In this document: piece by piece, positions 35,027 through 43,985 of the stretch
Position numbering within the stretch: the first letter of the stretch is position 1
How the letters are laid out: each line of letters starts with the position of its first letter
Assembly (NCBI GenBank): GCA_963598415.1
Contig: CAVBUH010000007.1
Coordinates: 62,001 to 126,000 of the forward strand
Direction of reading: 5' to 3'
Origin: Colimorpha_A sp900556615
GTDB taxonomy: Bacteria; Bacillota; Clostridia; Oscillospirales; CAG-272
DNA length: 64,000 nucleotides
The notes under the pieces: model-generated
The model's database searches: none
What the model was told of the DNA's origin: nothing
Seen by the model: the letters and a program-made list of their open reading frames with translations, nothing else
Position numbers and translations under genes: made by a program

Positions 35027-35055
35027 ATAATATCACATATTTGTGCTTATGTCAA
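35027..35055 (-). promoter_or_regulatory. Sigma-A promoter of the LacI gene
   Basis: On the minus strand TTGACA (35055-35050), a 17-bp spacer and TATTAT (35032-35027) lie about 140 bp upstream of the LacI start. Confidence 0.65.
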
Positions 35056-35190
35056 TATTTATTTAAAAAAATTTTAGTTATTTTACATCAAAGTTAATTT
35101 AAAGAATTTGTTTTTAAAAGGGAAAATTGGCATATATATAAATGATTTTTTTAAAATTCAAAGAAATTTGAGTGATTTTGAAAATAAATT

Positions 35191-35208
35191 GTGCAATCGT
35201 TTGCACAA
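35191..35208. promoter_or_regulatory. Second LacI-type palindrome
   Basis: TGTGCAATCGTTTGCACA is an 18-bp palindrome with one mismatched pair and the same core as the operator at 35000-35011. It is about 190 bp away, far enough for a DNA loop. No plus-strand gene starts here. Confidence 0.5.
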
Positions 35209-35374
35209 AAGCAAGTTATAAAGATGATCATATGTATAGGGAGTTAAGAAAATAAGTATTTAGAATATACCATTGAAGCCAAAACAATAGAATGTATAGG
35301 AAATATAACCGCATCCAATTTGTCTTGCAATCAAATTATCTATAAGAAATTATCTATAAGAGTAATTAAAGATA

Positions 35375-35408
35375 CCGCCGAGAGTGGCCAATTGGTCACT
35401 CTCGGCGG
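35375..35408 (-). terminator. Strong hairpin terminator downstream of the tRNA genes
   Basis: A perfect stem of 12 bp or more (CCGCCGAGAGTG paired with CACTCTCGGCGG), followed on the minus strand by TATCTTT. It is the second of two tandem hairpins past tRNA-Glu. Confidence 0.7.
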
Positions 35409-35443
35409 CAAATTCAATTATTGCAGGGGAAATTAAAGTAAAA

Positions 35444-35489
35444 AACAAATCCGAACCATTCGCTTAATACGAAATAGTTCGGATTTGTT
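35444..35489 (-). terminator. Terminator of the tRNA operon
   Basis: AACAAATCCGAAC (35444-35456) pairs with 35477-35489; on the minus strand a run of T follows. It lies six bases past the CCA end of tRNA-Glu. Confidence 0.8.
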
Positions 35490-35494
35490 ACGTT

Positions 35495-35569
35495 TGGTGA
35501 CCCGGACGGGAATCGAACCCGTGTTACCGCCGTGAAAGGGCGGTGTCTTAGCCGCTTGACCACCGGGCC
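35495..35569 (-). tRNA. tRNA-Glu (anticodon TTC)
   Basis: A 75-nt cloverleaf is readable on the minus strand. Acceptor stem GGCCCGG pairs with CCGGGTC, anticodon stem CCGCC/GGCGG holds loop CTTTCAC with anticodon TTC, and the T arm contains GGGTTCGAATCCC. CCA is encoded. Confidence 0.95.
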
Positions 35570-35571
35570 GT

Positions 35572-35648
35572 TGGTAGCGGAAGTTGGACTTGAACCCACG
35601 ACCTATCGGGTATGAACCGATTGCTCTAGCCAGCTGAGCTATTCCGCC
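35572..35648 (-). tRNA. tRNA-Met, elongator type (anticodon CAT)
   Basis: A 77-nt cloverleaf on the minus strand: acceptor GGCGGAA with TTCCGCT, D arm TAGCTCAGCTGGCTAGAGCA, anticodon loop TTCATAC, T loop GGTTCAAGTCC, CCA encoded. The sequence pattern matches clostridial elongator tRNA-Met rather than initiator. The two tRNAs are two bases apart in one transcript. Confidence 0.92.
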
Positions 35649-35683
35649 ACAAACATATCTTTCCTTTCGGAAAATGCTATAAA

Positions 35684-35712
35684 ATTATAGCATACTTAAA
35701 TGTATTTGTCAA
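35684..35712 (-). promoter_or_regulatory. Sigma-A promoter of the tRNA-Met/tRNA-Glu operon
   Basis: On the minus strand TTGACA (35712-35707), a 17-bp spacer and TATAAT (35689-35684) lie 35 bp upstream of tRNA-Met. Confidence 0.78.
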
Positions 35713-35851
35713 TAGTTTTTTTCGATATTTTTTATTGGTCAGTAAAACATTACCAAGCCTGCAAAAGCGGCGCTTTCTGCATAAAATGATTGCCTTTTCG
35801 GCAATACTTTTTTACAGAACACGAAAAAAATGCCGCGAAAGGAAAACCGAT

Positions 35852-36238
35852 ATGCATTATAATAAGGTAGAAATATGCGGTGTAAACACCTCAAAATTAA
35901 AAACGCTTACCGACGAAGAGAAAAAGGAACTGCTTTTGAAAACAAAGGAAGGAGACGCTGACGCAAGAAATCGTCTTATCGATGGTAATCTGAGACTTGT
36001 TCTCAGCATTATACAACGTTTTACAAATCGAAAGGAAAATCTTGATGATTTATTTCAGGTAGGATGTATAGGCCTTATTAAAGCCGTGGATAACTTTAAT
36101 ACCGATCTTGACGTCAAATTTTCCACCTATGCCGTGCCGATGAATATGCCATGGAGAAACAATGAAGTACAATTTTTTATTATTTTCGAGGACGTTTTTC
36201 TTTTGCGTAAGACATACTTCACAATTATTAGCTTATAA
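35852..36238 (+). pseudogene. sigG: Truncated sporulation sigma factor G
   Basis: Residues 1-97 closely follow sigma-G: NKVEICGV.TSKL at the N-terminus, then region 2 with GNLRLVLS, DDLFQVGCIGL.KA.DNF and KFSTYAVPM. The match stops abruptly after VPM, where sigma-G continues with IIGEIRR; the remaining 31 residues are unrelated. Regions 3 and 4, about 160 residues, are absent. The fragment cannot bind -35 sequences. Causes could be a deletion, an insertion, or an assembly join; a complete sigG may exist elsewhere. AGGAAAACC precedes the ATG. Confidence 0.82.
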
Positions 36239-36304
36239 TTTTGTGTAATTATACGAATATTTAAATTTTATTTTGGAATATAAGATACATTATGCATTAC
36301 TTAC

Positions 36305-36333
36305 TTGAAAAAAGCCTGAAAATATGGTATAAT
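36305..36333 (+). promoter_or_regulatory. Sigma-A promoter of the plus-strand glycan locus
   Basis: TTGAAA (36305-36310), a 17-bp spacer and TATAAT (36328-36333) are followed 16 bp later by a LacI-type operator. The transcript starts near 36340 and runs into the GH42-like gene. Confidence 0.75.
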
Positions 36334-36348
36334 TAATGTGCAAAATAC

Positions 36349-36376
36349 TTAAACGCTTAAGTAATTAAGCGTTTAA
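36349..36376. promoter_or_regulatory. Double LacI-type operator
   Basis: TTAAACGCTTAA (36349-36360) and its inverse TTAAGCGTTTAA (36365-36376) are separated by four bases. Each half is itself a near palindrome, so this may be two sites or one extended site. It covers the transcription start, fitting repression, probably by the LacI protein encoded at 40480. Confidence 0.7.
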
Positions 36377-36464
36377 AATAGATTGTAAATGCAGATAACA
36401 AGGTCTGTAAGTTATGAAAATGCAACAAAATGCGTAAATGTCCATGTGGAAGAACGGAGGAAAA

Positions 36465-39317
36465 ATGAAAACAGGCAGAGAAAAAATTCTGAAGCGGCTG
36501 ACGGCGGTATTTTTCGCGGTGGCAGTAGCTTCTGTGTCGGTATTTTTGGTCTGCTGCGGGAACAATGACGACAAAAAGAATAACGGAGGAAGCAATATGG
36601 ATAAAGTTCTGAATAAACCGGAATCGCTCGACCTAACAAATTATACGCAGGTATCGGGCGAGAGCGCAAAGTATCGGATTCATGAAGACGGCGGACTCAT
36701 ATACAACATGCTTTCAAAGGAAGCCGAAAGCGCCGGAACGCTGGGCAAATATGATGACGCTAAGAAAAAAACGGCAAAGCTGATTCTGGATAATATGGAA
36801 GTTGAGATACAGCTTCCGACCGAGTTCACTGCATATGACATGATTCCGATCGATTATAAAATTACCAAATCCGGATCGGTTAAATCCCCCGTGACGATTG
36901 AGGCGGTAGCTTATGAGGAGGCGGGAAGATATGACGGAACCTGCTATGATCTAACGATTCCCGGGAGTCTTGATATTTCATATGAATATCTCGGCTATGT
37001 GACCGGAACGGTTCAAGAGGGCGTCAGAAATAATATGCAGAGGAAGAACAACGATACTCCCGCGGCATTTTATCCTGATTATACGACAACGGAGCTTAAT
37101 TCCTCCGGCACTGTGGAAGCAGGCGATCTGGTATGGCTGAAGTTCAAGTATACGAACACAGGAAATACTATACTTGACTGCGAGGGACAGGGGAATTTTA
37201 ATATCTTTTCGCAGCTTTATAAAAAGGATTCGAACGGCGGCTGGTCATATGTAGGAAAACCCTTCAACCAATATACAAGGGAGCTTACCTATGTTTATCC
37301 GGGCGAGAGCCGTGAATTTTGGTTGAATTTCCTTATTGATTTTTCTTCGGAGGATTACGGAAAAACCGCCATGAATCTCGGTCTTCTCCCCGGTGAATAT
37401 AAGGTGGTGCTTACAGCGCTTTACCGCTCTGAGCTTGATTATAATCCCGATGTAAATATGTATCACGGGAGAACCATGAATGTCGCGGAATATACCTTCA
37501 GTGTTGCCGATGAAAAAAAGAGTACAAAAGCGAATGATGTGGTAACCTTGTCAAGAGACGCGGCGACAAATACTTCAAAACAGACATGGCTTCATTATTT
37601 TGAAGAGTTTATGACTACCTTTGAGCAGCATCGGGACGGACTTGAGGATGAAGTAACCGAAGGTCGTCTTTATCTCCAGTGCGCTCCGTGGACCGATCAG
37701 GTGGTTATAAAGGTGGTTCATTCAAATCCTCAGAAAATAATTTCCGTTAAGATTCCGGTGACGGTTGAAACCGACTCCCTTTTTATAGAGTATGATCCTG
37801 ATAACATAAATGTGATCATCAATGACGAGGGGTATGAAGAGCCGGTTATCTGTATTCAATCCATGCCGGATCTCCGTGCCAATGCGCATATTTCACCTTA
37901 TCCAGAGGAAACGATTATAAATGATTTGCTTACCATGCAGGAATGCGGCGCTAATGTTACAAGCTGGCAGGGCTTTACGTGGCTGTTCGATTCGGTAACC
38001 AATCAGATCACTTCCACCTCTCAGGGCAGTCTCGGTACCTCGGTCAATCTGCCGGGAGATTCCCTGAAATATGCTTTGGATGTTTGTCGTGAGCTTGGCC
38101 TTAAATCTCTCGGATGGGCATCCTATCCTTACGGACGAAATACTGTGGCAAGCGCCGCGAATTGGATTACCCGAAAGAACTATTCATTTTTACCCGGCTC
38201 CAGTTACGCTGAAGCGGATTATTCCGATGAGAATGTGGCGATTGCCAACTCGATTGTATCCCTTTACGTGCGTTCTCGCTGGGGAGATCTCTATTGGAGC
38301 GATGCTACGGGGCGCAACGTATACACGATAGAAGATACCAGGGGACTTATGAGATATGAGCATCAGTGCCGGTACGGTATCGGAGATGCTTCTAAAAAGG
38401 CTTTCCGCGAATGGTTGAAGGAAAAATACGGGACTATTGATGCGATTAATAAAGCCTGGGGAAGCAATTATGAGATGTTCCTTGAAATTGATCCCGAAAA
38501 GGATCAGCCGTATGATGATACGGCATTTGGCAAATGGGTTTATTATACCAATAAAAGTACCCCGTTCTACGAATGGTCTCCGGCTCTGATTGATTTTGAC
38601 CTTTTCCGTACGGAGTTGAGAATTGACAGCTACGAGCTGTTTATCAGCGAAATGAGCAAAGAGGACGAAGGAGCTGCGGTTCAGATGAGAACCGAAGGAA
38701 GTCAGTTTGTTGTTCCCGGAATCGATCCTGAAACCACAAATATGCATTACCGTCAGATTATGTATTCGCAGCTGAAGGGGGCGGTCGTTGCGGAAATCGT
38801 AGCGCCCTCCGACGCTGTTACGGCGCATTGCGATTATACAAGGTTAGCCGTGACTCCCAGCGAGGTCAGATGGTTGACGCGGCAGGCTACCGATAACGGA
38901 ATCATATCCATGCTTCTTCCGCAGTTCCATGATATGCGTGATATTGCCCTTAACGACAAATACGGAGAGGATTATACCGGATATTATAATCTTACCGATG
39001 ATGTGGCAAAGGGTGCATATGTACAACAGTTGACGGCGGTGTTCCCGTGGTGGAAGGCGACCTATGAAGAGGGAGGTGTTCCCGGCATACTCTGGCAGGA
39101 CTTTGAATGCAACGGTTTTGCGACGGAGACTCAGATAAAAGAAATGAAGTTCTTCAAGCAAAAGATCGACGAAATGCTTTCTGATCCGGAAGTAAAAGAA
39201 ATGACCAAGACGGACAGGAAGAATGTTACGGAGGATGTGGAGGGAAAGAATACCTATACACCTGAGTTTATTATTCAAATGATAGAAAAGGTTAAGGCAG
39301 AGAGAAATTCGAAATAA
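36465..39317 (+). CDS. GH42-like glycoside hydrolase lipoprotein
   Basis: This 950-aa protein is anchored outside through a lipobox ending at C30/C31. The N-terminal 400 residues are beta-rich. From about residue 470 a TIM-barrel-like region shows CGANVTSWQGF, GLKSLGWASYPYG, then FREWLKEKYGTIDAINKAWG, a motif typical of GH42 and related beta-galactosidases that lie between the catalytic acids, and PGILWQDFECNGF. I could not place both catalytic glutamates with certainty. It is the first gene after the LacI-controlled promoter, so it is induced with the locus. GGAGGAAAA precedes the ATG. Confidence 0.78.
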   Translation: MKTGREKILKRLTAVFFAVAVASVSVFLVCCGNNDDKKNNGGSNMDKVLNKPESLDLTNYTQVSGESAKYRIHEDGGLIYNMLSKEAESAGTLGKYDDAKKKTAKLILDNMEVEIQLPTEFTAYDMIPIDYKITKSGSVKSPVTIEAVAYEEAGRYDGTCYDLTIPGSLDISYEYLGYVTGTVQEGVRNNMQRKNNDTPAAFYPDYTTTELNSSGTVEAGDLVWLKFKYTNTGNTILDCEGQGNFNIFSQLYKKDSNGGWSYVGKPFNQYTRELTYVYPGESREFWLNFLIDFSSEDYGKTAMNLGLLPGEYKVVLTALYRSELDYNPDVNMYHGRTMNVAEYTFSVADEKKSTKANDVVTLSRDAATNTSKQTWLHYFEEFMTTFEQHRDGLEDEVTEGRLYLQCAPWTDQVVIKVVHSNPQKIISVKIPVTVETDSLFIEYDPDNINVIINDEGYEEPVICIQSMPDLRANAHISPYPEETIINDLLTMQECGANVTSWQGFTWLFDSVTNQITSTSQGSLGTSVNLPGDSLKYALDVCRELGLKSLGWASYPYGRNTVASAANWITRKNYSFLPGSSYAEADYSDENVAIANSIVSLYVRSRWGDLYWSDATGRNVYTIEDTRGLMRYEHQCRYGIGDASKKAFREWLKEKYGTIDAINKAWGSNYEMFLEIDPEKDQPYDDTAFGKWVYYTNKSTPFYEWSPALIDFDLFRTELRIDSYELFISEMSKEDEGAAVQMRTEGSQFVVPGIDPETTNMHYRQIMYSQLKGAVVAEIVAPSDAVTAHCDYTRLAVTPSEVRWLTRQATDNGIISMLLPQFHDMRDIALNDKYGEDYTGYYNLTDDVAKGAYVQQLTAVFPWWKATYEEGGVPGILWQDFECNGFATETQIKEMKFFKQKIDEMLSDPEVKEMTKTDRKNVTEDVEGKNTYTPEFIIQMIEKVKAERNSK

Positions 39318-39410
39318 TTTCTGCTGTTTGACGGACAGGATAACAGGCGTGCCGCGGACAGAACAGTTTGCGGCAGCTTGAAATAAATAAAAAATATGGA
39401 GGAATATGTT

Positions 39411-40178
39411 ATGAAAAAGATTGTGGCAGTGATTCTCGCTTTGATTCTTTCGATCGGCTTTGTTTCATGTACAAAGGATAAGGGCGATACGGAGGGCAGC
39501 GGAACACAAAAACAGACAGATGGAACGTCGCAGAACAGCGACACAACCGACGAGCCGATTATCGTTACCGACGGAGAAGACACCACGGAGCCGGAGGAAA
39601 CAGAGCCCCCTGTCCCTGAGGTTCCGGCGTCCGGTTACTGTGCGGTAGGTGAGGTTGATGCGGAAGGAAAGCTTGTAGCGGTTCTTTTCGGAAACGGTCT
39701 TGTAAAGACAATGAGCTTCGCGGGAGATGCCCCCGCTTCGGGAACGGTTATGTACTTTGAAACCGAGGGAGACAAAATTGCATTTGCATCGGTAGAGATG
39801 AATGAAGAATATAAAATGTGGAGAGTATACGCCGAACAGACAGGCGATTTAATGTACAATACCGACGGAACCACCGAGTGGAGGCATTATTTCGATGAGG
39901 CTGCGGTTGGTTTTGTGAAATTCAGCGATACAAGCTGGATGGCTTTCAGCGGAAAGAAAATGATCAATATTGGAAACGGTGTATTTGAATGGCCGAATAC
40001 CGCATGGCCGTCGAACCTCTGGGCGTATGATGCTGACGGAAATACAACTCTCGATTTGATTTTTGCCGATGCGACCATGACGTATGATAACGGTGAAGTA
40101 ACCAATGTAACCTTATTGTTCAGCGGAGACGCAGTCGGTTTTGAAACGGGAGACAAAACGGTTACAATTGAAAGATGA
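39411..40178 (+). CDS. Lipoprotein with SG[YW]CAVG domain
   Basis: This 255-aa protein has lipobox FVSC (C20), a Thr/Glu-rich linker (about 25-70), then a domain starting SGYCAVGEVD and including VGFVKFSDTSW, TAWPSNLW and a final FETGDKTVTI. The same domain occurs in the proteins at 50367-51104 and, more distantly, 48566-50176. I do not recognise it as a named family. The ATG at 39411 follows GGAGGA by seven bases. It follows the GH42-like gene and is likely surface-displayed for glycan binding (inferred). Confidence 0.78.
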   Translation: MKKIVAVILALILSIGFVSCTKDKGDTEGSGTQKQTDGTSQNSDTTDEPIIVTDGEDTTEPEETEPPVPEVPASGYCAVGEVDAEGKLVAVLFGNGLVKTMSFAGDAPASGTVMYFETEGDKIAFASVEMNEEYKMWRVYAEQTGDLMYNTDGTTEWRHYFDEAAVGFVKFSDTSWMAFSGKKMINIGNGVFEWPNTAWPSNLWAYDADGNTTLDLIFADATMTYDNGEVTNVTLLFSGDAVGFETGDKTVTIER

Positions 40179-40479
40179 TTTTTGTTAATGCTTCCGCTGC
40201 TTGGATTGCGAATATATCATTCACTTGATTTTGAAACCCAAATCGGCGGGGGAGAAGCTTTTGCTGTCCGGGATGCCGGAGATGATAACCCGGGCAGCAA
40301 AATCGATGCAGAAGCAGGGCGGCGCGTTTTGATACGGCGCTTCCTTCCGATGGCTTTTTTCAGCCTTTGGCGCGTGCTGCCGAACTTTTCGGACTGCCTC
40401 AGATTCTTTATTGAATTTGGCGTTTTGAAAGCTTAGTTTGCCTAAGCCGCAGATTCCTGTAAAGGGAAATATACAATAT
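40179..40479. other. Gap with one long hairpin
   Basis: A 14-bp stem (40259-40272 with 40289-40302, one G-U pair) lies 80 bp past the preceding stop. It may end that transcript although no T-run follows. No promoter with good spacing was seen for the LacI gene that begins at 40480. Confidence 0.4.
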
Positions 40480-41493
40480 ATGGTTACAATAAAAGAAATT
40501 GCAAAAAGAGTGGGAAAAACCGAAGCGACGGTTTCCATGGCGCTTAACAATAAGCCGGGGGTAAGCGAGGCTGTAAGAAAAAAAATAAAGGAGACAGCTC
40601 TTGATATGGGGTATATGCCTAATATCATTGCAAGAGAGCTTTCGACGCAGGTCAGTTCTACCGTTGGGCTTATTGTTCCGAATCTTGAAAATCCGTTCTT
40701 TTCTGTTTTTGCCGAAAGTGTCAATAACTGTCTTTCGAAAAACGGATACAGGATGATGCTGTCCATTTCCAATCAATCCGAAAAAAATGAATCGTTTGCC
40801 GTATCTGATATGATCTCGCGCCGTGTTGACGGAATTATCATCGTTCCCGTTACCGACAAAATCGGCAAAGCGGGATATTCGGAAATGCTGGAGAAATCGG
40901 GAGTGCCGTTTACTTTTGCTACCTCTTACTATCCCGCATGGGAAACTCACAGAGTGATGTCGGATATTACAATGGGAGAACGGCTTGCTTACGATTATTT
41001 ATTGAAAATCGGTCATAGAAAAATATTGTTTCTCGGTACCAATCCGCTCTCTCCGTCTAATTCGCTTCGAATTAAGGGAGCGTACAAGGCATGTGAAAAG
41101 CTTGGATATGATCCCGAGAAGATTATTGATGTTAAATCCGTTGATTCGCCGGATTTTGCAAGAGCTTATAATTTTATGCGCGAATCCTTGACCAAGAAAC
41201 AGTTTGATTATACCGCAGTAACTACCATCAACGATATTATGGCTCTCGGAGCTATGAAAGCGCTTACCGAATTCGGACTTAAGGTTCCTTCCGATGTATC
41301 GCTGATGGGCTTTGATAACCTTATTTTCTCTGAAATTGCGACAGTCCCTCTCACTACGGTAGAGCAGGATGTGGCAATGATATCGGAGAGAACCGTTGAT
41401 TCGTTGATAGACGGAAGCTGGCGGAGCTTTGAGTGTGTTAAGATCAAGCCGCGGTTGGTATTAAGATCGTCAACCTGCGCCTATAAGCGCTAA
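40480..41493 (+). CDS. LacI-family transcriptional regulator
   Basis: This 337-aa repressor has an HTH with hinge (TIKEIAKRVGKTEATVSMAL, then MGYMPNIIARELS) and a typical sugar-sensing domain (VGLIVPNLENPFFSVFAES, DGIIIVPVTDK, ALGAMKALTEFG, PSDVSLMGFDN). It is the likely controller of the double operator at 36349-36376. The ATG at 40480 is chosen over 40438 because AAAGGGAAA precedes it and the HTH then starts at residue 2. The inducer is unknown; mannose-containing sugars are a guess from the locus. Confidence 0.93.
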   Translation: MVTIKEIAKRVGKTEATVSMALNNKPGVSEAVRKKIKETALDMGYMPNIIARELSTQVSSTVGLIVPNLENPFFSVFAESVNNCLSKNGYRMMLSISNQSEKNESFAVSDMISRRVDGIIIVPVTDKIGKAGYSEMLEKSGVPFTFATSYYPAWETHRVMSDITMGERLAYDYLLKIGHRKILFLGTNPLSPSNSLRIKGAYKACEKLGYDPEKIIDVKSVDSPDFARAYNFMRESLTKKQFDYTAVTTINDIMALGAMKALTEFGLKVPSDVSLMGFDNLIFSEIATVPLTTVEQDVAMISERTVDSLIDGSWRSFECVKIKPRLVLRSSTCAYKR

Positions 41494-41515
41494 ACCTTTA
41501 GAAAGGATTTATACT

Positions 41516-42973
41516 ATGAATAAGAAGAGTATTATATCGTTATTTCTTTTTGCAGCATTGGTTATAGCGTCATTTTCAGTTGTATCCGGATGTAAAAAAA
41601 CACCGGCGGGAAATGACGGTACAGCCGGAAGCAGCGGCACTGTCGATACGTCAGAGGACAGAATATATCCAAACCTTCCCGATGAAACCTATAAGGGATA
41701 TGAGTTTACATTTGACCAGTGGGACATCGATGGTTGGGGGATGATACAGGATATTTCGGCAGAGGCGTCCGACGAGTCGAAGGTCGGAACGGCAATATAT
41801 ACACGAAACAAGAAGATAGAGGAGCAGTATGATATTAAGATAAGCCTTTATCAGGAGGATATCAATTCTATTCAGCAGACCTATCAGCAGCAGGTTGGCG
41901 CAGGAGACCAGGATTTTGACGTTTTCCTTGTGCGTTCCCATGAAATGCAGTTTGTTCTTCCAAACGATCTCTGTATCGATTTGAACGAGCTTAAATACTG
42001 CGACTTTACACAGCCTTGGTGGGACCAAAATTCGGTAAGTCAGTTTTCGATTGCACATAAGCTGTATATGGTAGAATCGGATATCACCCTCCGCGATAAG
42101 AACGCTACTGCCTGCGTTATGTTCAATAAGCGCGTTCAGGAAGACTTTAATATCGGTGAAATCTATCCGCTCGTGGAAAGCGGAGAGTGGACATGGGATA
42201 AAATGATTGAGCTGGCAAAAAAGGCTACTCTGGATAACGGAGACTCCGTTTGGGATCAAAACGATACATGGGGCTGGGTATCGCTTGACGACCTTACCTA
42301 TATTATGCTTCATGGCGGCGGTGCAAGATATGCAACGAAGGATTCCGAAGATCTCCCGGTTCCCGGCTTCCGCGAGACGCGTACTGTTGAGGTTGCGCAG
42401 AGAATATCCGATATTATTTTTAACGAGGAATATTTCTTCCATCTCTCAAAGGCTACCGGAGACAACAGTGGCGATATTTTCGCGGATAACAGAGCGCTTT
42501 TCTATACCGACGCCATATTCAGAGCGCAGGACTTTAATGATATGGAGGCAGATTTCGGAATTATGCCGGTGCCGAAGTACGATGAGACGCAAAAGGAATA
42601 CGGTCATTCTGTTTCGATACACTTTTCTTCTGCGTTGACTGTTCCGAAAACCAATAATAATCTTGACAGAACCTCGGTTATTCTCGAAGCGCTTGCCGCC
42701 GAATCAAAATATACCGTAATACCCGAATATTATGACATCTATGTAAAAGTAAGAAATACAAGAGATGAGGAAGCAAAGGATATGCTTGACCTTATTTTCG
42801 CAACGCGCGTTTATGATTTGGGAGAGTTTTTCCAGTTTGGTACTTTTAATTCGGCATTCCTCAGAATATGGACCAATAACACCACAGAAAGCATTGCTAC
42901 TCTTTATCAGCAGTATGACAGTAAGGTTCAGGCGTCAATCGATGATTTCATCGATAAGGTGGTAAAGGAATGA
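41516..42973 (+). CDS. Extracellular sugar-type solute-binding lipoprotein
   Basis: This 485-aa binding protein has lipobox VSGC (C26), a Gly/Ser linker and a carbohydrate-type binding fold (YEFTFDQWDIDG, AIYTRNKKIEEQYDI, QPWWDQNSVSQF, ADFGIMPVPKYDE). The last motif also occurs in the protein at 30367-31875. AAAGGA precedes the ATG. Its stop overlaps the next start (ATGA), so it is translationally coupled to the SGNH esterase. No permease genes follow, as would be expected for a complete ABC importer locus. Confidence 0.88.
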   Translation: MNKKSIISLFLFAALVIASFSVVSGCKKTPAGNDGTAGSSGTVDTSEDRIYPNLPDETYKGYEFTFDQWDIDGWGMIQDISAEASDESKVGTAIYTRNKKIEEQYDIKISLYQEDINSIQQTYQQQVGAGDQDFDVFLVRSHEMQFVLPNDLCIDLNELKYCDFTQPWWDQNSVSQFSIAHKLYMVESDITLRDKNATACVMFNKRVQEDFNIGEIYPLVESGEWTWDKMIELAKKATLDNGDSVWDQNDTWGWVSLDDLTYIMLHGGGARYATKDSEDLPVPGFRETRTVEVAQRISDIIFNEEYFFHLSKATGDNSGDIFADNRALFYTDAIFRAQDFNDMEADFGIMPVPKYDETQKEYGHSVSIHFSSALTVPKTNNNLDRTSVILEALAAESKYTVIPEYYDIYVKVRNTRDEEAKDMLDLIFATRVYDLGEFFQFGTFNSAFLRIWTNNTTESIATLYQQYDSKVQASIDDFIDKVVKE

Positions 42974-43959
42974 GGATTATTTCGCCCAAGCCCTATCGGG
43001 TATTTCAGCGTGGCGGCAGTGCGAAGATCAGGCTGGAATCAGAAACGGAGATAACTTCCTGCGACATCAGCGTGACCGATATAAGAAGCGGAGCACCGAT
43101 TGTTTCACAGGTACATAATCAGGTCTGCCGTGAAGGGGCTTTCTATGTGACACAACTGCTTGTACCGCAGGGCGGATGGTACGCACTGACAGTATCGGCA
43201 AACGGAGTTTCTGCATCGGTTGAGCCGTTCGGCGTTGGAGAGGTCTTTGTTATTGCCGGTCAGTCGCATGCTACAAATTCCAATAATAAGCAGTTCCGGG
43301 TGAGAGAGCCGGAGGGACGTATTACGGTATATGAGCCGTCGGGCGGAAACTGGAGAGTGGCGCATGACAGGCAACCCTGCTATGATTCCTGCGACTATAA
43401 TTCCCGTTTTGGAAGCTTGTGGCCGGTAACTTTTGATAATTTATTTGATAAGATACAGCTTCCGATCGGTATGACAAATGCCGCGTACGGCGCTACCGCG
43501 CTCTTTCAGTGGATGCCAGGGCATGAGAGCGGATTCTTTGATAATCTTCTCACCTGCTGTCGCGCCGCTGAGAGCTTCCGTGCGATCATGTGGCAGCAGG
43601 GTGAATCAGACGTTATGTGGCATACGGAAACCGACGTTTATGTAGAGGGAATGAAAAAGCTAAAACGCGCACTTGACGACGCGCTCGGTTTCAAAACTAA
43701 GTGGTTAGTGGCGAAGTCTACCATTCATCCCTCAGTATATACCGATCCTGAGCATGAGGGAAAAATACGGGCGGCGGACGATATTTTATGGAATACCGAT
43801 GGATTTTATCCCGGTCCCGATACCGATACCTTGACAGGGGATTGCCGCGACGCGCCCCAAACCTTCAGTGGGCATATGACGGAAAAAGGACAGCTTATGG
43901 CAGGTCAGCTTTGGGCTGAGGTTTTGGCAGATTTCATAGGGAAAGATTTAAAACAGTAA
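42970..43959 (+). CDS. SGNH-type carbohydrate acetylesterase (sialate O-acetylesterase family)
   Basis: This 329-aa enzyme has an N-terminal beta domain (about 1-90), then block I with nucleophile S99 (VIAGQSHATN), GATALFQWMPG, the characteristic IMWQQGESD, and a C-terminal SGHMTEKGQ with a probable catalytic histidine. Family members remove O-acetyl groups from sialic acid or plant/host glycans. There is no signal peptide, so it likely acts in the cytoplasm on imported sugars. It starts at ATG 42970, overlapping the previous stop by four bases. Confidence 0.87.
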   Translation: MRIISPKPYRVFQRGGSAKIRLESETEITSCDISVTDIRSGAPIVSQVHNQVCREGAFYVTQLLVPQGGWYALTVSANGVSASVEPFGVGEVFVIAGQSHATNSNNKQFRVREPEGRITVYEPSGGNWRVAHDRQPCYDSCDYNSRFGSLWPVTFDNLFDKIQLPIGMTNAAYGATALFQWMPGHESGFFDNLLTCCRAAESFRAIMWQQGESDVMWHTETDVYVEGMKKLKRALDDALGFKTKWLVAKSTIHPSVYTDPEHEGKIRAADDILWNTDGFYPGPDTDTLTGDCRDAPQTFSGHMTEKGQLMAGQLWAEVLADFIGKDLKQ

Positions 43960-43985
43960 AAACGGTTTTTACTGTAAGGAGAAAT

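Noticed and set aside
35414..35599. A minus-strand frame of 61 codons over the tRNA genes
   Set aside because: The region is tRNA-Glu, part of tRNA-Met and a terminator.
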